NCBI RefSeq assembly: GCF_002775205.1
Contig: NC_036457.1
Location: 11,384,996-11,448,995 of the forward strand
Reading direction: 5' to 3'
Length of the DNA stretch: 64,000 nucleotides
Origin: Xiphophorus maculatus
Lineage: Eukaryota; Chordata; Actinopteri; Cyprinodontiformes; Poeciliidae
The translations under genes and the position numbers were made by a program. Each line of letters starts with the position of its first letter. Positions within the stretch are counted from its first letter, which is position 1. Below the pieces are notes generated by a model that saw only the letters and a program-made list of their open reading frames with translations, ran no database searches and had not been told where the DNA came from. This document shows, one piece after another, positions 34,155-64,000 of the stretch.

Positions 34155-37100
34155 TCAGACCGCATTGGTGTTGTTGGCAGCGAATGCGTGCAGATTGCCC
34201 AGCTGACTAAGACCACTCTGGATGTGTGCCACGTGGATTTCAACGTTATTCTGAAAGCAACTGGAAAAAGAAGATTAAAAAGTCATAAAAAAAATAATAA
34301 ACAAGCAATGCCTCCTAAAAGTTTTCATACTCAAAGTTTTTTTTTCTTCAAATTGTCCCTTTAAAAAACCACGTGGTTTGTGGTTGTAAACAGTTTCTAC
34401 AGTTTCTATGTGAGAGATCAACACCAATTAGTAACATAAATGAAGTTGTAACAAAGATCTTAAAAGCTTGGCATGCGTTATTTTCTAAGTTTGTACATCT
34501 GGACACAAAATTTTATAGCCCATTCTTTGCAAAGCAGCTCAGTGTGAGCCCGATCAAATATAATGCAATAAGATTATTAATTGGATTAAAGTCTGATCTT
34601 TGACTGGAACCTTCTAACATATGATTATGTTGTGATCTAAAACTGGTGTCCAAACTTTTAGCTGACAATGCTGCCAGGCCAAAAATATCAAACTAACTGA
34701 ACTATTACTTAAAATAAATAAATAATTTTAGTTTTCAGTATACGTCACTTGCTTGCTTGTAGACTAAACATACAACATTTAATTGGAACAAATAAAGTAG
34801 ATTAATTTGGTAAACAAAAAAGAACAGCATCCCCATAGCATGATGGTACCACAACCGTGTTTCACCATGGCATAATATTTTTAAGGGTTGTGTGGAGTCT
34901 AAACTAAACTCCAAATAGAATTCCTTATAATTTGTAGTTGCAATGTGATGAAAAGGTAAATATATCTAAAGTCACAATTATGCATTTTTTATTCACCTGG
35001 AGCACGACTACAAAAACGTAGAAGGAACTATTTGTAGGTGGTTTACCTGAGGTTGGATGAATCAATTGATGCTTTGATGTCATTCAGGGAGTCTGTTAGA
35101 GATTTAAACTCAAATGAATTCAGATCTCCTCCATCTGCAAGACACTGAAACACAAACAGGACACCATGTAAGGATTTGCAACACATGAGCATAACCAGTC
35201 TAATTCTGTCATGTGTTGCTGTGAGCGGCAAAATGTCTCTCTATTCTCCAACCTTTATCTGTAGCAGCAACGCAGTGAGGCGGGAGACGAGGTGTGTGAG
35301 GCTGGCGTTTGTCACGGTCGGCTGGCCGTCCCGCTGTGTGTTGCTCAGTTGCACCATCTGCTGGGCCTCTTCTTCGCAACGCCGCCGCAGATCTGTGGGA
35401 TGGTCAGCTGGAACCATGCCCTGGTCTGGAGAGAGCTGAAAACATAAACAACTCTATGTAGCAAAGCCTCTTGTCCTCCACTTTTTATTACCTGTATGGT
35501 TACAGATAAACAATGGTACAGACAGTGGGATTCAAAATAAATCGCAGTGACTAAGCCTGGTTGTATTTAATTATTCATTTTGACTTACTTCACAACAGAA
35601 CTGCTGAACTTCATGCAGCACCTTGTTCAGATCTTTATTGAGCTGCTCCAGCTCGAGCACAGTGGTGGCATATCGCTTCTGGAAGTCCAGGTCGATCGGC
35701 ATCGAGTACGACTTCTGAACACAGGAAGCCAACATGCAATAAGGTGAAGCGCCACATCTGCATCTTCTAAGAATTTGCTTTTAGTCATATTAGCTAATGA
35801 CTTTACCAGTTTCTCTGCCTCCGTGTTCATTTCTTTTAAGTGCTTTATGTGCTCTTTCTTGATCATGAGGATTTTAGATAGCCTCGTCTAAAAAGCAGAA
35901 AAATGTATTTGAAGTGGCTCTAATTTTTAATTATCCAAACCTTTTGACAGGAAATACTTACAACTTGGACAAGGAATTTTACAGGAAACCCTCCCAGTGT
36001 TTCTCCCTCTGTGCTGGGCAGCTTGCTCCTCCATGGTGAAGCGTTCATAAGAGGATCATTGTCCTGGTTTTAAAAGAAAGAAATTAAAATGTATGTTGAT
36101 AACCAGTTTAGACAATAAGAAAAGACAATTACACAGAATGAAGAAAGTACAACAAAATGTAAAATTATTGTACTGTAAAATGACCATCCAGTGTTTGCTT
36201 CAATGCTCGGGGGTTGTTGGAAGTTGTGATTGTGTTAGATCACCTTCCTGATTGAAGTGAGTTTTCTTAGCCTAATATTAGCTCCTGCTGCTGCTGTCCA
36301 TTACATCCACCTAAGCATATACTACTTTGCGATGAAATGTATTAAACTGACATGGGAATGTATCTGCAGATGAAGCTAGTTTTACAAAATACAGACTCAG
36401 AGTAAGAATTCATGCTAAGCCTTTCTGACTCTTGGAAGTTGATCATCTCTTAAATTCTCAATAGAATACATTGAAGTTTGTAACATTAGAAACTGGAAAA
36501 AGGTTCATGAGGCACTGCCTACTGAGAAGCAGACCAAACCAAAAACTGTCATTGGATGTAGGCTTACCATTTGAACAGGAGTGGTAACAGATGGGTAGGG
36601 CGCTCGAGGAGGAGTCATGAGGTTCTGTATGTAGCGTGTTGACCGATGCTTCTGTGCGAAGGCAGAGATGGGCATAGTCTCATTGGGCTCATTGCTCTGA
36701 AAAACAGAAACATTGTTAAATTAAAAAAAAGAAAATCCACCATTTCCTTTGCTTATGTATCTGTTAGAGCAATTGCCTATTGTGGTGTTATTTCATCAGC
36801 AACAGAAGAAGGTAAACACTTTACCAGGACTTCATAATCAGGCACAGTGTGAGTTCCCAGGCCGCTGCGGTCGAAGGTGACACGGTAAGTTGCAGCGCTG
36901 GTGTCAACAGCATCTATCTGCCCCGTGAAAAGCCCGTCATGAACACCTCGAAGCCGAGCTGAAGGACAAAAAAACAACAACAAAAACATTATTTGGTTGC
37001 AATCATGTGACTGAAGTTAAAGCACATACCCTTTTCATTCCAGTGACCTTACCTGTGACTTTAGTTCCTATGATGAGTGGTAACGGGATTTCATCGGGAA

Positions 37101-40100
37101 GGTCTTTGCAAGTCGACACGTCTGACAACTTCCTTTGCTGCAGAAGACGCATCTTCTGACGCTTTTGTCTCAGGGCCGTTCGCTCTTCAGCAAAGAAGGC
37201 TGACGAACACCTAGGTGGATCATTAGAGTCCAGCAATGAGATGCCAATTCTTTTCCACTGCAGAGTTCAGAGATGCTCATCGAAAAACTAATAAAAAGGA
37301 GCTAATTAAATTTTTTATTGTAAAACTCAAAGCGCACCGTCTTGGTTTCCCCATCAGCCTCCTGATTGTTCCCCACTCGACTCGAGTCAGTTTTCTTGTT
37401 TTTAGGTTGGGAAAAGATTCCTTGAGGCACAAGCAAAATTCATTGTCACCTTCAAAAAGAGGCCTGGAAAAATAAAAGAACATAGTTTAATGAGGGAAAT
37501 AAATGAAAACATAATTATTTTATTTTATTTTTAACTAAAGATATTTACAGATTAGAAATATAAGTACACAGTCATATTCAGTTAATTAGAATACAAGTTC
37601 CGATGAGGCTCGCTTGTCAGATCAAAAGTAGCATTGAAAAGTTCAAATGGGTATTAAATATACTTTTCATCCACATTTTTGTATTAAAAATATTATTAGT
37701 CTGACATAATATTCTAATCTCGAAACATGAATGTCATGCGGACACAGTTCATTTTTCTGCATGAACTGTTTCTAAAATGACAAGCAAAACTTATTTTTCC
37801 TGATTTATGTATCCCAAATCTAGAAGTATTAATTACTATGGGGAAAAGTGAGAACTTACCTGTCAATATTGGAATAAAACCATTCATAGATGCACCATTT
37901 GTGAGCTTTGGGTAGCTTAAGAAGGTTTCTTAACCTCAACCCAATTTTTTGTGACGCCTTCTTATCTGGTGTTACGATGTTAGAAAACTTCTGCAAGACA
38001 AGTAAAATAGTCATTTAAGTAAATATGCAAACACAATAAGTGAACATTCAGTTTAATGGACTCATCACAAGGCTTTTTTTTTTTTTTTTTGCAAGACAAC
38101 TAAAAATGCCAAATCTCACAGATTTTATCTAATTATTTTTTATTATCTAATATTTTTTAAGGGCAAGCTTTATACAAATGTTTTGGCAGAAGACTAGAAA
38201 CGGACGTGAAAAAATAAGGTATTAAGTCAGAATTTTTATGAAAGAACAAACAAAGCTGAGCTGAGGCAATTCCTATGTAACGGTATATGAATTTGAGCCT
38301 TGTGAATAATTTTCTTTTAGTCTGCTGAATATTTCATGAAGTGTCTTTGAATATACACACACAGCTCTGATCTGATGTCGTCCCATATATATATATATTC
38401 AAGGCTACAGAAACAACGCTACAATTGTCAGTCACCAAATATCCACACTTGAGGCACCATTCCAGAAATTCAACCAGAATGGGAAAGTACATGCCACTTC
38501 TCCTTTGTAATTATGACATGTTAGTAGCTTTTCACCTGTGGTGTAGTGGTGACCCTCTGGCTCCTACGAGGAGATCTGGAAGAGATTCGCTGCTGGGGCG
38601 ATTCATCTTCATCCCGAAACAAACGGCTTCTCTTAGAACTCCGCGTGGGCTGAGGAAACAAACATAGGGTTTCTAAACAGACTTAATATCGCTCAAAGAA
38701 AACAGTTATTAGACATTCTCTTTTCATCTCTTTATAAGAATTTATAAGCACCTGGCATTTGATGAGATAAAGGTAAACTAAACTAAGTCTTAATTTTTTC
38801 TTAAAGCAAACCTCCATAACCCCCCTCCCCTCAAGGGATTGAGAGGAAATCCCTTAAATTGAATTTGATTTTTATATTAATGTGAGAAATGTGCCCCTCT
38901 GTTATTACATACCAAAACAAACTATTAAAATGTCTTTTAATATATGATAACTGACTGGTACAATAACAACCCACATGATCTGGATCATTCCAGTCTTAAC
39001 CCTTATTATGTTTCTTACCGTGTCCATTGTGATGGAAGAATGTCGTCCTCTGGTGTTATGAGCTCTTGTGAAGCTGTTCTTTTCATTTAATGTGTTGGAC
39101 AAACTGCCCTCTGTAAAATAGTCAGTGGATTTGTTTAAAATAACATCACTACTAAACATTGATGACAGGTTTTGAAAAGAAAAATTAACATGTTGTCTGA
39201 AACATGAGAAAAACTGATGCTGACAGCACCTAGACAAACAAAGTGACCACCGACCTTTTAGACTGACGAGAGCCTCAGCTGAGGAACCTGAGGAAAAGGA
39301 AAAAAAAATTACTATGTCAGATAAAAACAAAATTGTATAGAAGGAAATGAAATTACATTATAATTTGTTTTATAATTTATACCCATGTGTTTTCTGTATT
39401 TTGACAATTTAAGACATTTGTATCTCAGTCTATTTTGTTTTGTCCCCCACAAAAAAGACTGAATTAAATACTTTCAACCCAAACTATCACTGGCTGAAAT
39501 GTGTACACTAGAGATGAAGTGGGACATTTTTAGGTGACTGGAATCGGATGTTTCACACTTCATCTATACGTTAAAACAACAGGATCCCATAGACAGGCAT
39601 ACTTAATCAGTCATTTTCACTATTAATGAAGTATACAAGTTAAGTCAGAAGAAGCAAAAAAGATGCAAGACACAAAGTAAACATTATTTTCCAACAGAAA
39701 CACACGAGGTGTTCATTCAGGCAACTAAAACAGAAGTTCGGCCACAGAAGATAACAGGTAGAGGAAGTTTTAACGTTAATAAGAGTTCAGTATTTTTGTC
39801 ATGTGACATGGTGGATTAGAAAATGTAGGTAGTCTTAGGGAATTCTTTTTGTTCAGTTGCAGGTACAATATAACAGAGGGAATATTTAATTGGGGAACAG
39901 AAAATGCTAACAATGATGAAGGTGGGGGTTTCAATTCAATAAGGCAGGCAATACATGTGCCCTATCTGCCAGTAATTGAACCTACCATTATTTGAGCATT
40001 TGTTTTTAAAAAGCTGAGGTGGTAACTTGTCATGTAAAGTCGATTTCCATGACTTGTAGTAAAACATGTCTGCGCTCTTAAACACTACAGCAAATCATAT

Positions 40101-41860
40101 TTTATTCTTCAATATATTGCAAGTTGTATTTTTTTTATGTTTTAATTAAAATCTTAAACTCCCCCAAAAGTCCTACATAAAATTGTGTGCTTAGTTTATA
40201 GGAATGTTTGAAGATGGACGTAATTAGTTAATAATAATGCTTATTTTAATTATTTCTCACAGTTTGTATTTGAACAGGTGCAATCTTAGAAACTGCACTG
40301 GGGTAAAACGCAGAATTATTTATTCACAGACATTCATCAGTGTTTGAATACGTGTATGAATGGGTGGATAGCTGAACGTTTGGAGTTCTCAGAGTTGATA
40401 AAAGAACATGCAATTCATATTGTTCAAAAACATAAAAAATACAGCAATTCTGAACCATCTGTCCAATATTGGTCAGCTCTATAGGAAATTCTGACCATGC
40501 TAACTACTAATGTAGTTTTACCAATTAGCATTATAAACTAACTAACAGCACTGTTTAAGAACTTGGATTGAACTTGAATGAATACAAATGACTTTGACTC
40601 GGTCTACATAAGTGGAATAATTTGACAATATGTGATGCTTAAAGCACATGTGTAGCTGCTAAAACGAGTGAATGGCCTAACCTAAAACATAAATGGGGTC
40701 CATTTTCCTCTCCAGTATTAAAGGTGAACACATCTGTTGTTTACTTTGAAATGATCTTATTTTGTGACATAGTGCACACTGCATTTTCAGATTTCCAGGC
40801 AAAGCGTAAGCGAAACATTGCCTCTTAAAGTAACTGTCAGGATATCAGTGATACAGAGAGAGAGACTGCTCAGTAACTTTAGACTGCTTTTCAGAAGTCA
40901 GTAAGTGTTTCATTTTTATTTGACCTATTTATAGCTCTTAAAAGCTAATCGGATTTAACTAAATTGACTTGTAAACACAAAGGTATAGCAAGAACTGACT
41001 CAAGCATTGTATCGTTTAACAGCAAAAATAAAAGACAAAATTTTGTTCTTTAGCTATCAATTTTCAAATGTAATTTAAATCTCTGAGAATATCCTAGTTA
41101 CCCCTTCCCCTCCCATTACGCCAAGCTCCCATGAACCATTGATCCAAGGCGGACCTTTTAACCCTGACAGCATCCACACAGTTCCAGTGGAAATAGCTGA
41201 CGAAGTCATTAAGGCCTTCACCCTAAGTTTTAGCTGTCAAGTGTGGACTGTAACGCGAAAACATGCATTAAACCAGCTAACGTTAATACGTTATAAAGTT
41301 ATTATAATAATTAATTACATTATCAACGATAGTTTCAGTTGTTGAACAAAAAAACTTAAGAAGCCGATACGTAGCGTTTAACCAGGTAAAATTACCGTAG
41401 CTAACGAGCCGTTGGGATAAAACTAAGCCACTGGCAGAAACAGAACTAAAGAAACTATGCCCAAGTACACAAATTAATACCTTGCAGCTAACGTCGCTTT
41501 TGTAGCCCTTTTGTTATTGCTAATAGGGTCTTGGCGTTAGCATCGGTTAGCTCACAGCTAAGCTAATGGCATTTGTTTACTCAGTTGGGGTGAAGTAACT
41601 TGTTCAACTCTAACGTTAGCTCTGGCTAGCCTGCCGTGCTAACAAACGGTAGCTGACTAGAACAAACCGGTGCATCTTGGTTTAAAACGGACTTTATGAA
41701 GTCAGACCACGGCATCATTATTTCTATTACATGAATGTGATTTTGGCTTTTTATCCGCTCTTTATCTCATCACCAGAGCACCGCAGCTTGTTTACGTTGT
41801 AAAACTGTTAAATTTGTGTTGTTACTCACTCTCGTCTAACAGCTGGTCCATCTCCGCCAT
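34155..41860 (-). CDS. lin9: LIN9, DREAM/MuvB core complex subunit
   Basis: Scaffold of the nuclear MuvB core, which represses cell-cycle genes with p130/E2F4 in quiescence and activates G2/M genes with B-Myb. Coding exons: 41830-41860, 39255-39287, 39019-39110, 38536-38649, 37860-37990, 37338-37463, 37053-37210, 36825-36958, 36568-36696, 35962-36063, 35807-35887, 35589-35714, 35253-35435, 35047-35144, 34155-34260. All are GT-AG and in phase, giving 547 aa (human 542). It starts MAEMDQLLDE. Exons 5-7 hold the conserved DIRP region (NLLKLPKAHKWCIYEWFYSN; TRKLTRVEWGTIRRLMGKPR). Exon 8 holds the GLFTGQIDAVD barrel-like segment, and exons 11-15 the helical C-terminus ending LHAFAANNTNAV. A Tc1 remnant lies in intron 14. 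Confidence 0.97.
34340..34975 (-). mobile_element. Tc1/mariner-like element, decayed
   Basis: Within lin9 intron 14. Matches to the fish Tc1 family occur in order: 'cccattctttgcaaagcagctc', 'taattggattaaagtctgatc', 'ccttctaacatatgattatg', 'agcatccccatagcatgatgg' and 'gtttcaccatgg'. The transposase would lie on the minus strand, but the frame is broken. End points are approximate. Confidence 0.6.
41274..41655. repeat. GCTAA/TTAGC motif cluster in lin9 intron 1
   Basis: About nine or more GCTAA/TTAGC pentamers, several as GCTAACG or CGTTAGC, are concentrated in the last part of the region adjoining lin9 exon 1. The density is highest at 41515-41655. Same motif as the acbd3 intron 1 cluster. 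Confidence 0.55.
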
Positions 41861-41882
41861 CTTGAATTAGCCGCGCCGCTTT

Positions 41883-41912
41883 TTCAAAGACGTTGTCAAA
41901 ATGCATTCTGGG
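41883..41912 (-). promoter_or_regulatory. CHR-like and ZNF143-like motifs of the lin9 promoter
   Basis: On the minus strand, TTTGAA (41883-41888) lies 23 bases upstream of the start codon and matches the cell-cycle homology region recognised by the MuvB complex. CCCAGAATGCATT (41900-41912) matches the ZNF143/Staf core. Both are within about 50 bases of the ATG, so one or both may be in the leader rather than the promoter. Confidence 0.4.
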
Positions 41913-43284
41913 TGCGAAATCTGTGTGGAGGGCGATTTGAGGAATAAACATTGTATAACTCAGCAAACTGGTGGCTGGAAAGTTGTTTTGTTTCATTAAA
42001 TTATATCAGATATAAACTTTACATTGCAGATATCCACAAAGGGGATTGTAATTCTCACCGGGAACATTTGAAAAACTGTTGGGAATGATATCCAAACCAG
42101 ATTCAGCCTCAGGCACTCAGCAACCAGTCTTTGTTAGAGCTTTAGCACATTCTGAGACCTACGAGGGCATAGTGCCTTAATAAGCACACTATAATGATCC
42201 TATGTTGAATTTCCCCAACTGTATAACTGATAATAGCAAATATTTGTGAAATAACACATTCTCAGACAAGTCATTTTTATTGAATGAGATTGTACAGGTA
42301 ATTAAGTGCATCTCTTAATGTCAGCTGGCATCCGCTCAGATCATATCTAATGAGGAATGGTTAACTTTTTCACATTTTGCATTATTACAAGCACAAACCT
42401 CAATGTTATTGGGAAAACCAAGTGATGCATAACTGTCCAGTGGGAGGAAAATCATGTTGTTTTTTTACATTTTCTCCCGCCCCCTGTAAAAACAGGAGTA
42501 TTTATGTTTACTTCTGTTGTATCTGATTCATTAGCAAATTGCCTTCATAACTCAAATATACATAGTCCCCATGTGAAAAATTAAATTTCACAAGATATTT
42601 GTGAAAGAGAACATTGATGAAAAATTATAGGCATCAGTAACTTTTACCATCCAAAGAGATTTTTGGAGCCTTGCTTCTATAGAATTAATCAAATGTTGCT
42701 TCGCAAAACAACAAAAGAAACTTCATCTAGTTTTGTAAGTACCTGGCATTTTTTTCAGTGGTTAACAAACCAGTCTTACTCCTGTTCTTGGCTTGCAGCT
42801 CATAAGCCCCCCACCCCCAATATAAAATAATAATAATTTGAACATGTCAAACTTAAAAAACTAAAAGTAAACTAAGTAAAAAAAAAAAAAAAAATCTGAT
42901 AATGTAATGTATATACAGACATTCTTTGCTTATATTAAGCCGCAGAAATATTTTTAAAACTGGATTTTTATTATGTTTATATTTAAAAACACTGCTCAGT
43001 TCAACACCAAAAATAATCAGAGCAACTGTAGGAATCCTGAAGCCTGCCACAGGTTGCAGATCCCACAAACCGCATCCAATGTGAAACATGAGAATAAAAA
43101 CATTCTATGGGGATGAATTCTTTGGAATGTTGGTCAGAACTCAAAGATGGTTCAAGCTAAATGTAGAGAAATGCAGGAAACAAAACGGTGAAAAAACTTC
43201 AGACTATTGAAGGTACACTGTCCAGTATAGTGACAATCCATTACCTGAGGTGAGATGTTTTGATCAAAGTATTTTCATTTTATA

Positions 43285-43440
43285 ATCCTGTTCAGTTGCC
43301 CTCCATCCAATCTGATTTGAGATTAACATAATTTATGAGGAATGGGCAGAAATTTCATTCTCCAGGTTTGTTTAAGAATCATACCGCAAAAGTCTTGCAG
43401 CTGTAACAACAGCAAAAGGTGGTTCTATGAAAAAATTACT
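43285..43440 (+). mobile_element. Tc1/mariner-like fragment, transposase 3' part
   Basis: 'ccctccatccaatctgat', 'gaatgggcagaaatttcatt' and 'agtcttgcagctgtaacaac' followed by 'agcaaaaggtggttctat' match the last part of a fish Tc1 transposase read on the plus strand. Only this end is preserved. Confidence 0.6.
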
Positions 43441-44027
43441 TAAAATGGGAGAGTATAGATGTAGACCTCGCTTTTCCATTCTTCCACTCCAGAGTTATAT
43501 GCTAGCTTGTGGTAATCATAAAATTACAATCTAATTTGCGGTTTCAATATAGCAACACAAGAAAAGGTTAAAGGAACATGAACAGGTTGGCAAGGAACTT
43601 TAATAAGGTATGCAGGAAAAACAAACCAGTTTGTGTGAGGTTGATTATGCAAAACAGGAATTAAACTTCAATATCTGGATATAATTACCACGTGGTTTAA
43701 AGTCAGCCAAGTCCTGGATCATCACATGATCTACAAGAACTTGTAGAAGAATAGAAATTGTTTTTGCGATCAGGAAAAGAAACTAAAGTGACAAATATTT
43801 TAGGATGCAGCTTGTTTTATTGCCATGGAGGTAAGCAAGAAAAGTGGAACCTTTAAAGGGGGAAAACAGCATGATAGAAAGAACAAACCAAATATGTACA
43901 TATCAAACGTTAAAACTGGCAGTCTACAAAATGCAAGAGTCTAGTTCAGAAAAAAAACCCTAACCACAGGTATGCATGTGTGTAGCGTGCATGAACACAG
44001 CTCAAAATGGCTTTTACACAGGTGTTA

Positions 44028-44033
44028 TTTATT
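44028..44033 (-). terminator. Candidate parp1 polyadenylation signal
   Basis: AATAAA on the minus strand about 290 bases beyond the parp1 stop codon. A second copy at 43816-43821 is an alternative. Chosen by distance only. Confidence 0.35.
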
Positions 44034-44324
44034 AAGTAGAGTTTAATGTTCAGGATCAAATACGATCAACTCCTGATGAACATGGTTTATCACTAGTCCT
44101 TTTCCTGCACTGCCGTGTGCACTACACATGAACTAACTGTTGATGCCCAGCGCTACAAGCTACAGAACCCGATGAAAATAAAGTAAAATGACTTCACATG
44201 GATTAGAGCATAGTATAGCTTCACTCCTCTATATGCAATCTGCTGCAGAAAATGAAGCCAATGCATGTAGCTGCAACAGTGGTCTTTTTTTTTTTTTCCT
44301 TGAAGGGTCCAGACAAGATCCTTT

Positions 44325-62970
<18,646 letters not shown>

Positions 62971-63158
62971 AGCTGTGTGTGGTGATGATGCAAAACAAAG
63001 AGAAGAGACTGTGAAAGCAACTTTCTCCCGGCCGGCGACACAACAATCACAGGCAGAGGAGTCAGCTAAGCCCGCGTGCCTCCACAGAGAGGAAACTGCA
63101 CGAAGAGTACTCACTCTGAACAGATTTTCAAAAACTTTTTTTTAAGTAATAAAGATTA

Positions 63159-63216
<58 letters not shown>
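63159..63216 (+). repeat. (ATT)19 microsatellite
   Basis: About 19 uninterrupted ATT units, some 190 bases upstream of the parp1 start codon and bordering the Tc1-like element. Confidence 0.95.
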
Positions 63217-63218
<2 letters not shown>

Positions 63219-63239
63219 GCAAATATAAGTGTCCGAGCT

Positions 63240-64000
63240 TTGTCTGAGGAATGCTAACACATAGATATGATTACATTTCCAACATCCCCTTGCAGCTTTC
63301 ACTGCATGTTTAGGGTTATTGTCCTTCACCGCAGCTTTAAGCCTTTTGCCGTCCATCTCAGGGTTCATTTAGCCTTTCTCTGATGTCTCTGTGGTAATCT
63401 TCCCACCAGTCTTGGCCGGCTTCCCCATTCCCATTGAAGTTGCCACCACTGTGTTTCATCATGAGTTCAGGGCACAAAAGCTTTTCATTGAGAGACTCAA
63501 ATTAAGCAATAACTTGTAATGTCACAAGCTGCAAACAGGAATTTTTGTCCCTTCCCCCAAAATGCCAGATTTGTGTAGCCCATGACTAATAGTTATCAGC
63601 AGATTCTCACATCTGAACTGTTTCTTCAGTTTCTCAGAGTTTGCTTGTGTCTTCTCAGCTGCTTTTCTGATAAATGCCAGCCTTTCCATCCTTTCTCCAT
63701 TTTCAAACAACGCATTACCAGTGTTCTGTCATAGATTCAAAGTTTGGAAACTTCTCAACTACAACCTAATCCCTGACCTGTCTGGTGTATCCTTGGTCTT
63801 CCTGACGCTGCCTGTTCAATAATATTGTCTAAAAAAAAAGACCTAGTGTGGTTACTGAGGTAAAATTACACAAAGGCACATTCTAGTTACTAATTATATA
63901 ACAACTAAAGACAGCTAGGTGCACTGAATTTTATTTAGGAGCACCATAGTAATGGGGGTACTAAAATAAATGTTCATTTTATTTTTTAAAAATATTGAAG
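63240..64000 (-). mobile_element. Tc1/mariner-like element, decayed, cut by the window edge
   Basis: The best-preserved Tc1 copy. A minus-strand frame at 63522-63710 still reads like transposase, with RLAFIRKAAEKTQ and later ITISHGLHKSGI corresponding to the family's helix-turn-helix-adjacent segment. Further right, 'tccctgacctgtctggtgta' and 'attttatttaggagcaccat' match the transposase start and the outer part. Several stops and frameshifts make it inactive. The right terminal repeat lies outside the window. Confidence 0.7.

Larger units (their letters stand above)
41861..44324. other. Intergenic region between lin9 and parp1 (head to tail)
   Basis: The first 100 bases are the lin9 5' region with CHR-like and ZNF143-like motifs. 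A plus-oriented Tc1 fragment lies at about 43285-43440. The right part holds the parp1 3' untranslated region. The rest is AT-rich with no recognisable feature. Confidence 0.55.
62971..64000. other. parp1 upstream region to window edge
   Basis: The first 150 bases are moderately GC-rich and should hold the parp1 leader and core promoter; no TATA box is evident. An ATT microsatellite follows at 63159-63216, and from about 63240 to the window edge the sequence is a decayed Tc1-like element. No further gene is visible. Confidence 0.55.

Overview
The window is vertebrate nuclear DNA, almost certainly from a teleost fish. All recognisable proteins are split by GT-AG introns, there are long TG and ATT microsatellites, and fish-type DNA transposons (Tc1/mariner-like and hAT, with short non-autonomous relatives) are scattered throughout. 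There is no bacterial signature: no operons, CRISPR arrays or ribosome binding sites. I rebuilt exon structures by matching each reading frame to its splice sites and checking that phases add up across every junction.

Layout. 1-16799 has no recognisable exon and looks like the first intron of a Nance-Horan-syndrome (NHS) family gene, whose first coding exon is at 16800-17118 on the minus strand; the rest lies beyond the left edge. 17119-22045 is intergenic. acbd3 (minus, 8 coding exons, 544 aa) spans 22046-27388. mixl1 (plus, 4 coding exons, 318 aa) spans 31847-33106. lin9 (minus, 15 coding exons, 547 aa) spans 34155-41860 and converges on mixl1. parp1 (minus, 23 coding exons, 1015 aa) spans 44325-62970. 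The order acbd3-mixl1-lin9-parp1 matches human chromosome 1q42, so this is an old conserved block.

parp1 intron 4 (51701-60187) is enlarged and holds two independent units. One is a single-exon adenosine-type G-protein-coupled receptor on the opposite strand (53776-54870). The other is a roughly 5.1 kb hAT transposon (54960-60082) whose three-exon transposase still reads as an unbroken 665-codon frame. The transposon begins only 90 bases after the receptor stop codon.

Functionally the genes are unrelated: a Golgi scaffold (acbd3), a Nodal-responsive mesendoderm homeodomain factor (mixl1), a cell-cycle DREAM/MuvB subunit (lin9), a DNA-break sensor (parp1) and a cell-surface nucleoside receptor. 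The most interesting material is the nested receptor and intact transposon, a compact set of FoxH1, T-box and TCF-like sites upstream of mixl1, several perfect short-loop palindromes, and clusters of GCTAA/TTAGC motifs beside first exons. No wholly new system was identified.
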